Source of the DNA: Tomocerus qinae
Lineage: Eukaryota > Arthropoda > Collembola > Entomobryomorpha > Tomoceridae
Length of the DNA stretch: 64,000 bases
Reading direction: 5' to 3'
Assembly: GCA_020055645.1 (NCBI GenBank)
Contig: CM034546.1
Location: 15,934,001-15,998,000, forward strand
The translations under genes were made by a program, and so were the position numbers. Positions 59,732 to 64,000 of this stretch are shown one piece after another. The notes beneath the pieces were generated by a model. That model made no database searches and was not told the origin of the DNA. It saw nothing but the letters and a program-made list of their open reading frames with translations. Within the stretch, counting starts at the first letter, position 1; every line of letters starts with the position of its first letter.

Positions 59732-60086
59732 TTATTCCTCAAAATTACATGGACTGCCATCGCACGGTCCCAAATGACATACTTTCAAATCGGGATCTAA
59801 AGTAAAATAAATTAAAATGATTTGATATTAACATTTAAATTTAATAAATAATGAAACAACATGGAAGTAAAACGCTAATTAAATTTAGAATTGAATGCGT
59901 AATAAAAATTAACTGACTTGGATTGCTTGATGTTTCCCATCCAGAGCAGATTAAATGACCTCTATTGCGGTAAGTTTGCCCGTCAGTTCCACAAACAGGT
60001 GCGTCTTCATTGGTAGGTCTGCAACCGTTGCTGATGTCAATTAACAAAGCGGTACATAGTACAAGGAGGAGAAGGATTTTACCCAT
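59732..60086 (-). CDS. Atypical Kazal-type inhibitor, two exons
   Basis: Exon 1 is 59918-60086 and exon 2 is 59732-59796, with a 121-bp phase-1 intron. The start is MGKILLLLVLCTALLIDISN, then GCRPTNEDAPVCGTDGQTY and RNRGHLICSGWETSSNP. Exon 2 gives NPDLKVCHLGPCDGSPCNF. An in-frame upstream ATG exists, but family alignment supports 60086. TATA box at 60175-60182. Confidence 0.87.
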
Positions 60087-60174
60087 GGTGTTTGTGTGGA
60101 TAATAAAATGAAATGACGATAATGCTGCAATGAGAGTCGAAGCGAATGTGAAATATAAACAGCCAACAGAAATT

Positions 60175-60182
60175 CTTTTATA
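60175..60182 (-). promoter_or_regulatory. TATA box of the Kazal gene at 59.7 kb
   Basis: Minus-strand tataaaag, 89 bp upstream of the ATG, in the context attcttttatacaatttgca that is shared with the 19.4 and 47.3 kb paralogues. Confidence 0.65.
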
Positions 60183-60852
60183 CAATTTGCATTTCGCATA
60201 GTCAGTTTATAATCCATCTAAGTAGTAGGTCGTAAAATGTTTTAGAGAGGGCATATATATTTTACAATGGGCTTAAATAATTCCATGAAATGACGCATGT
60301 TAAATAAGTATTGGGTTACCTTGTTATCATTAGATGCGCATAATATGCATAATTACAGTTTTCATTTGGCATTAAGTCATGTTTTTTGTAATGTAATTCA
60401 TGCTAATAACATCTGTAATATTGTTATGACGCTCTCGTTTACGAACTATAATCCATTGTCCTTGAAGATGGAAGACAAGACCTATATAGAGTTATATCGT
60501 AGTAGTGGGTATAAGAAATATTATGTTTTCCTTGTGCAGAACTTGACGTTGATATTGGCAAGAGGGGAATCCACTCTTTTTACTTGCATTGATTACAGGT
60601 TAAAGAACACGTGTAGATTTGTTGTAAAAATGATCAGAATATATATTATGATAGATGAGTACATGAACATATTGGTAAGCACATTTTTATTTGATTAGCG
60701 TTCTACAGTAAATATTGGTTGGTTTTTTCCATGAATATTTAGGATTTTGTCTTGTTGGACGTCGTAAAACTATATAGAGCACCCAAGAAGGCTTATTGGG
60801 CAATTTAAAACATTCACCAATGTTTATACTTAATGTAGACTAAATATTTATT

Positions 60853-61160
60853 TTACTTAAAAGTACACGGGTGGCCATGGCACGGACCAAGGTGGCATAC
60901 TTCCAAATTTGGAACTGAAAGATAAGATACAATAAGTAATTAAAACTATAATAAATACCAGCATCTGCAATAAAAAAAATTAACAGACTTGGATTTCCTG
61001 ACGTTGGGGATGCAGCGCAAATTAAAAACATCATAATATTTTGATAAGTCTGTCCGTCGGTGCCACAAACAGGTGCAACTGCAGCAGAAGGTCGGCAACC
61101 GCTACACATATCAAAAGTTAAAACAATGCACAAACCAACAAGTAAAAATGTTTTACCCAT
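60853..61160 (-). CDS. Diverged Kazal-type inhibitor, two exons
   Basis: Exon 1 is 60989-61160 and exon 2 is 60853-60914, with a 74-bp phase-1 intron. The start is MGKTFLLVGLCIVLTFDMCS, then GCRPSAAVAPVCGTDGQTY and QNIMMFLICAASPTSGNP, one residue longer than the others. Exon 2 gives IPNLEVCHLGPCHGHPCTFK. It is the most diverged intact member: it has lost the acidic residues after CRPS and gained a hydrophobic IMMF stretch next to the reactive-site region. Confidence 0.85.
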
Positions 61161-62080
61161 TATGGTTTTATAAATGTTACGGTGGAAAGTGTTAAAATAT
61201 TGTATGCTTCTTCTGTTATTATGCGAAGATTGCAGAGTAGAAGAGAATATGAAATATTTGCAACTAGGGAAGCTAATTATTTATATACCATTAGCTAATT
61301 CGCATAACAAATAATCTTGCTTTTGTTTACGTTTAATTATGAATATTTATAAATTTTCTAATGAGTTTTAGATATTCCATGAATTATGATTTTCGAACGA
61401 CGCATTAGTTTAGTATTGGTTAATATTGGTTGGTGTTCTCTACTATTATGTATTAAGTATTTGGTATTACATTCATGTTTTCATCATGTTATCATAATTT
61501 GCTTCGGATGAACTTTTCTTTGTTTAACAATTAATTATCACGTATAATAATTCATATATAATATATCGTCTCTGTTTAATTCCTAACAGCTATATACAAC
61601 ATTTTACTGATTGCTGTAAGTATTCGTGTGTGGGTCCACGAATTTCTGCCACTTCTATCTATCAGCCATGTTTACTGTACTCTACCACCTGCGTGAATAC
61701 AGGACAATAAAATTTTAATGCCATGCCATCATGTCAAGTACTTAGTCCATATACAATAATACAGAAACTTTTCACAAAATATGTGCAATATGTTTGCTAT
61801 TTGCTCTATACAAGTTCTTTCATACAATGCAAATGACTGTTTTCCAAAATATGTGTGATGGGAGGTACCTCGCCAAAAATGATGTTCAAAAAATCAAAAA
61901 TTCTGGTAGCCCATGTTTGGGTTCTGTTGAATAAGTTTTCTATTTTGTATGCAAATATTTATTCTGTACTCCAAAATCTTGACAAATTTTACTGTAGTAT
62001 TCAATATGAGAAATTTAGAAATTTCAGGGAGTGATCCTTCATAACTAATGGCTGTCTTGTGAAATGTTAACCGAAACCAT

Positions 62081-62384
62081 TCAAGTACACGGACTGCCGT
62101 CGCATGGTCCAACGTGGCATACTTTCAAATTTGGATCTGAAATGAACGAGCAAAGTATAATTACACTGCTTTAAATAATAAAATTAAAATTGAATGTACA
62201 ATGAAATAAACTAACTTGGATTTCCTGATGTTTCGGATCCAGCGCAGAATAAATGTCCCGCATTACGATAAGTTTGTCCGTCGGTTCCACAAACAGGTGC
62301 ATCTTCACCGGTTGGTTTGCAACCGCTACTGATGTCGAACAATACAGCGGTGCACAATACAAGAAACAGAAGTGTCTTAAACAT
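62081..62384 (-). CDS. Kazal-type inhibitor with a shortened C-terminus, two exons
   Basis: Exon 1 is 62216-62384 and exon 2 is 62081-62136, with a 79-bp phase-1 intron. The start is MFKTLLFLVLCTAVLFDISS, then GCKPTGEDAPVCGTDGQTY and RNAGHLFCAGSETSGNP. Exon 2 gives NPNLKVCHVGPCDGSPCT and then a TGA, three residues earlier than in most paralogues; all six cysteines are kept. A cataaaag box lies at 62505-62512. This gene is easily missed because neither exon forms a long open frame by itself. Confidence 0.85.
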
Positions 62385-62599
62385 GACGGTTGGTTGTCAG
62401 ATGAAAGAAAATTATTATTAATTAATTGAATGTTTGCAGATAAACGAACAGTGATTATGCTGCAATGAGAGTTGAAGTCAGTATGAAATACAATTAGAGA
62501 AAATCTTTTATGCACTATGCCCATTCGCTTATAAAAGAAACAGCCTCATGAATATGAACAGTACGTACAGCTTTTTATTGAGTGTTTATAAATTTTATA

Positions 62600-64000
62600 A
62601 TGAGTCTTAATAATTCCATGAATTATATTTGCAAATGACGCATTATGTTAATATTGGTTTAATACGTTATCATACTGAGTGCTCATACTCATGTTTACTG
62701 CTGTCATTTGGCATTACAATAATGTTTATATCCATAATAATATGATCATAGTTATATCTGTAATATTTACTGAACGGCCTTCAATGGTTTGTTTAACAAT
62801 CGTGATGTAATTAAAAAGACTTTATGCACCTATTACCGTAAATCATCTAATTATGCTTAGAAGCCTGCCATGCTATACAATTTCGTAATTTAAAATATAT
62901 TACACAATTAAATTTAGTGAAACGAAATTAATATTATCAATTAAACGACGAGCGAAAAACTAAAATGATATTTATATAGTCATCGGGGTCCTACTACACA
63001 AACTTATGAACTGCTGAAAATAAATCAGCGGCAGTACAAGACCTAGCAATAATGGAATACGCAGTGTGCTCAGAGAATTTACGGTATGTTATCTCAGTAT
63101 GGTTCTACCTTCTTCACGTCATTTGTGATTAATTCCTAACAGCTTTGCGCAAGCTGTTTATCCTTTTTAATAGTTTTGAACGTGTCGAACATTTACCAGA
63201 TTAGTCAGTGTAGTCAGGTACACTGGATTATAATTGGAATTACAATGGATAATCTTTATCTTTACAACATGCCACTGAATGCTATTGTAAAATTTATGCA
63301 ATAGCGTGCAAGGTATATACCCAGGTAGTTATTTTCTCAGAACATATTTAGGTGTACATTTACAGAATCTGCGAGATATTATAAAAACTGATCATTATAT
63401 TGGTATACTAATAATTTACAAGTACAGACACTGAAATAATAGAATGAAAAACATAGATTCAACGCCAGTCAACGTCCCTAGTTAGAGCAGAGCAATTTTG
63501 TCGATTTTGTTCTTTAATCAAGCTACATTGCTATAACATGCTTGAGTGAATTGCCAAACTTTACGTTAAACAAAATTAATTAATGCTATTCATAAGTTCA
63601 AATAAAACTTATAATTCCCAGTTAATACAACGAAAGTGGGTTATACAAATGATTATTTTCAAACAAATTTAGACAGAGTATGCTTTTGATTAAATAAAAA
63701 TAAAATCGGTGACTAACAAATTAAATTGTAAAAATTTTAAAATATAAATAGGAAAATCGTACATTCGGTTCTGCAAAAATACCAAAAGTCTCAGTTTTCC
63801 TTCTTGACTCATTCCAACTCTTTGCAAAAGGGTAGCTGCATCATCTTTAGAGATACCGGATTGAGAGTTAAGTGACAGTTCAAGTATACTGGGAATATTG
63901 ATGATGATAGATGGGCATAGTTCAAATTAGACGCATTATATTTAAACGAAGCATAAATAATATACATCTTTATGTATACCTACATTTGGCTAAGAAGGGC
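62600..64000. other. AT-rich region, nothing recognised after the Kazal upstream element
   Basis: The conserved Kazal upstream element is present near 62610-62660. From there to the end I see no gene, repeat or transposon end that I can support. Confidence 0.5.

Noticed and set aside
60297-60698. Plus-strand frame of 133 codons
   Set aside because: It covers the upstream region of a Kazal gene. The related sequence near 20.05 and 47.95 kb does not keep the frame, and there is no signal or domain.

Overview
The window is AT-rich eukaryotic DNA with short GT-AG introns, TATA-type promoters, signal-peptide genes, LINE fragments, a tRNA-derived SINE and many small DNA transposons. The genes are divergent ionotropic-receptor (IR)-like membrane proteins and tiny atypical Kazal inhibitors. 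This points to an arthropod. A springtail (Collembola) is my guess, because intronless IR-like genes are expanded there, but the sequence alone does not prove it.

Layout. 0-16 kb: a cysteine-rich secreted peptide gene (minus strand, 1.4-1.7 kb), then two copies of a block carrying a large IR-like gene on the plus strand. The copy at 5.6-8.0 kb is intact; the copy at 13.3-15.7 kb has one frameshift. 16-31 kb: Kazal genes, all on the minus strand (16.5 intact, 19.4 frameshifted, 22.6 truncated, 29.1 intact), mixed with IR relics, a LINE and a nest of foldback elements at 23.5-28.6 kb inside and beside a SINE. 30.9-31.7 kb: a three-exon secreted protein of unknown family. 33-46.4 kb: a second type of IR-like gene, broken by a foldback element of about 9.9 kb made almost entirely of 28-bp tandem repeats in two inverted arms. 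46-54 kb: a second copy of the 18.5-21.5 kb block with two intact Kazal genes (47.3, 49.7) and two LINE insertions, one of which separates a Kazal gene from its TATA box. 54.5-59 kb: a Kazal gene and an intact 627-residue IR-like gene facing away from each other. 59.7-62.4 kb: three more intact Kazal genes. The last 1.6 kb hold nothing I recognise.

How it fits together. The window is a set of segmental duplications in which Kazal genes and IR-like genes travel together. Because blocks exist in two or three copies, most transposon insertions can be read against an empty site in a paralogous block. This gives clear target-site duplications for a hAT-like 709-bp element, a two-copy hAT MITE, an 846-bp element, the giant foldback element and several LINE pieces. 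The recurring oddity is inverted-repeat DNA elements that carry tandem arrays (unit sizes about 28, 32, 34 and 50 bp). Any functional link between the Kazal inhibitors and the receptors is only inferred from their co-duplication.
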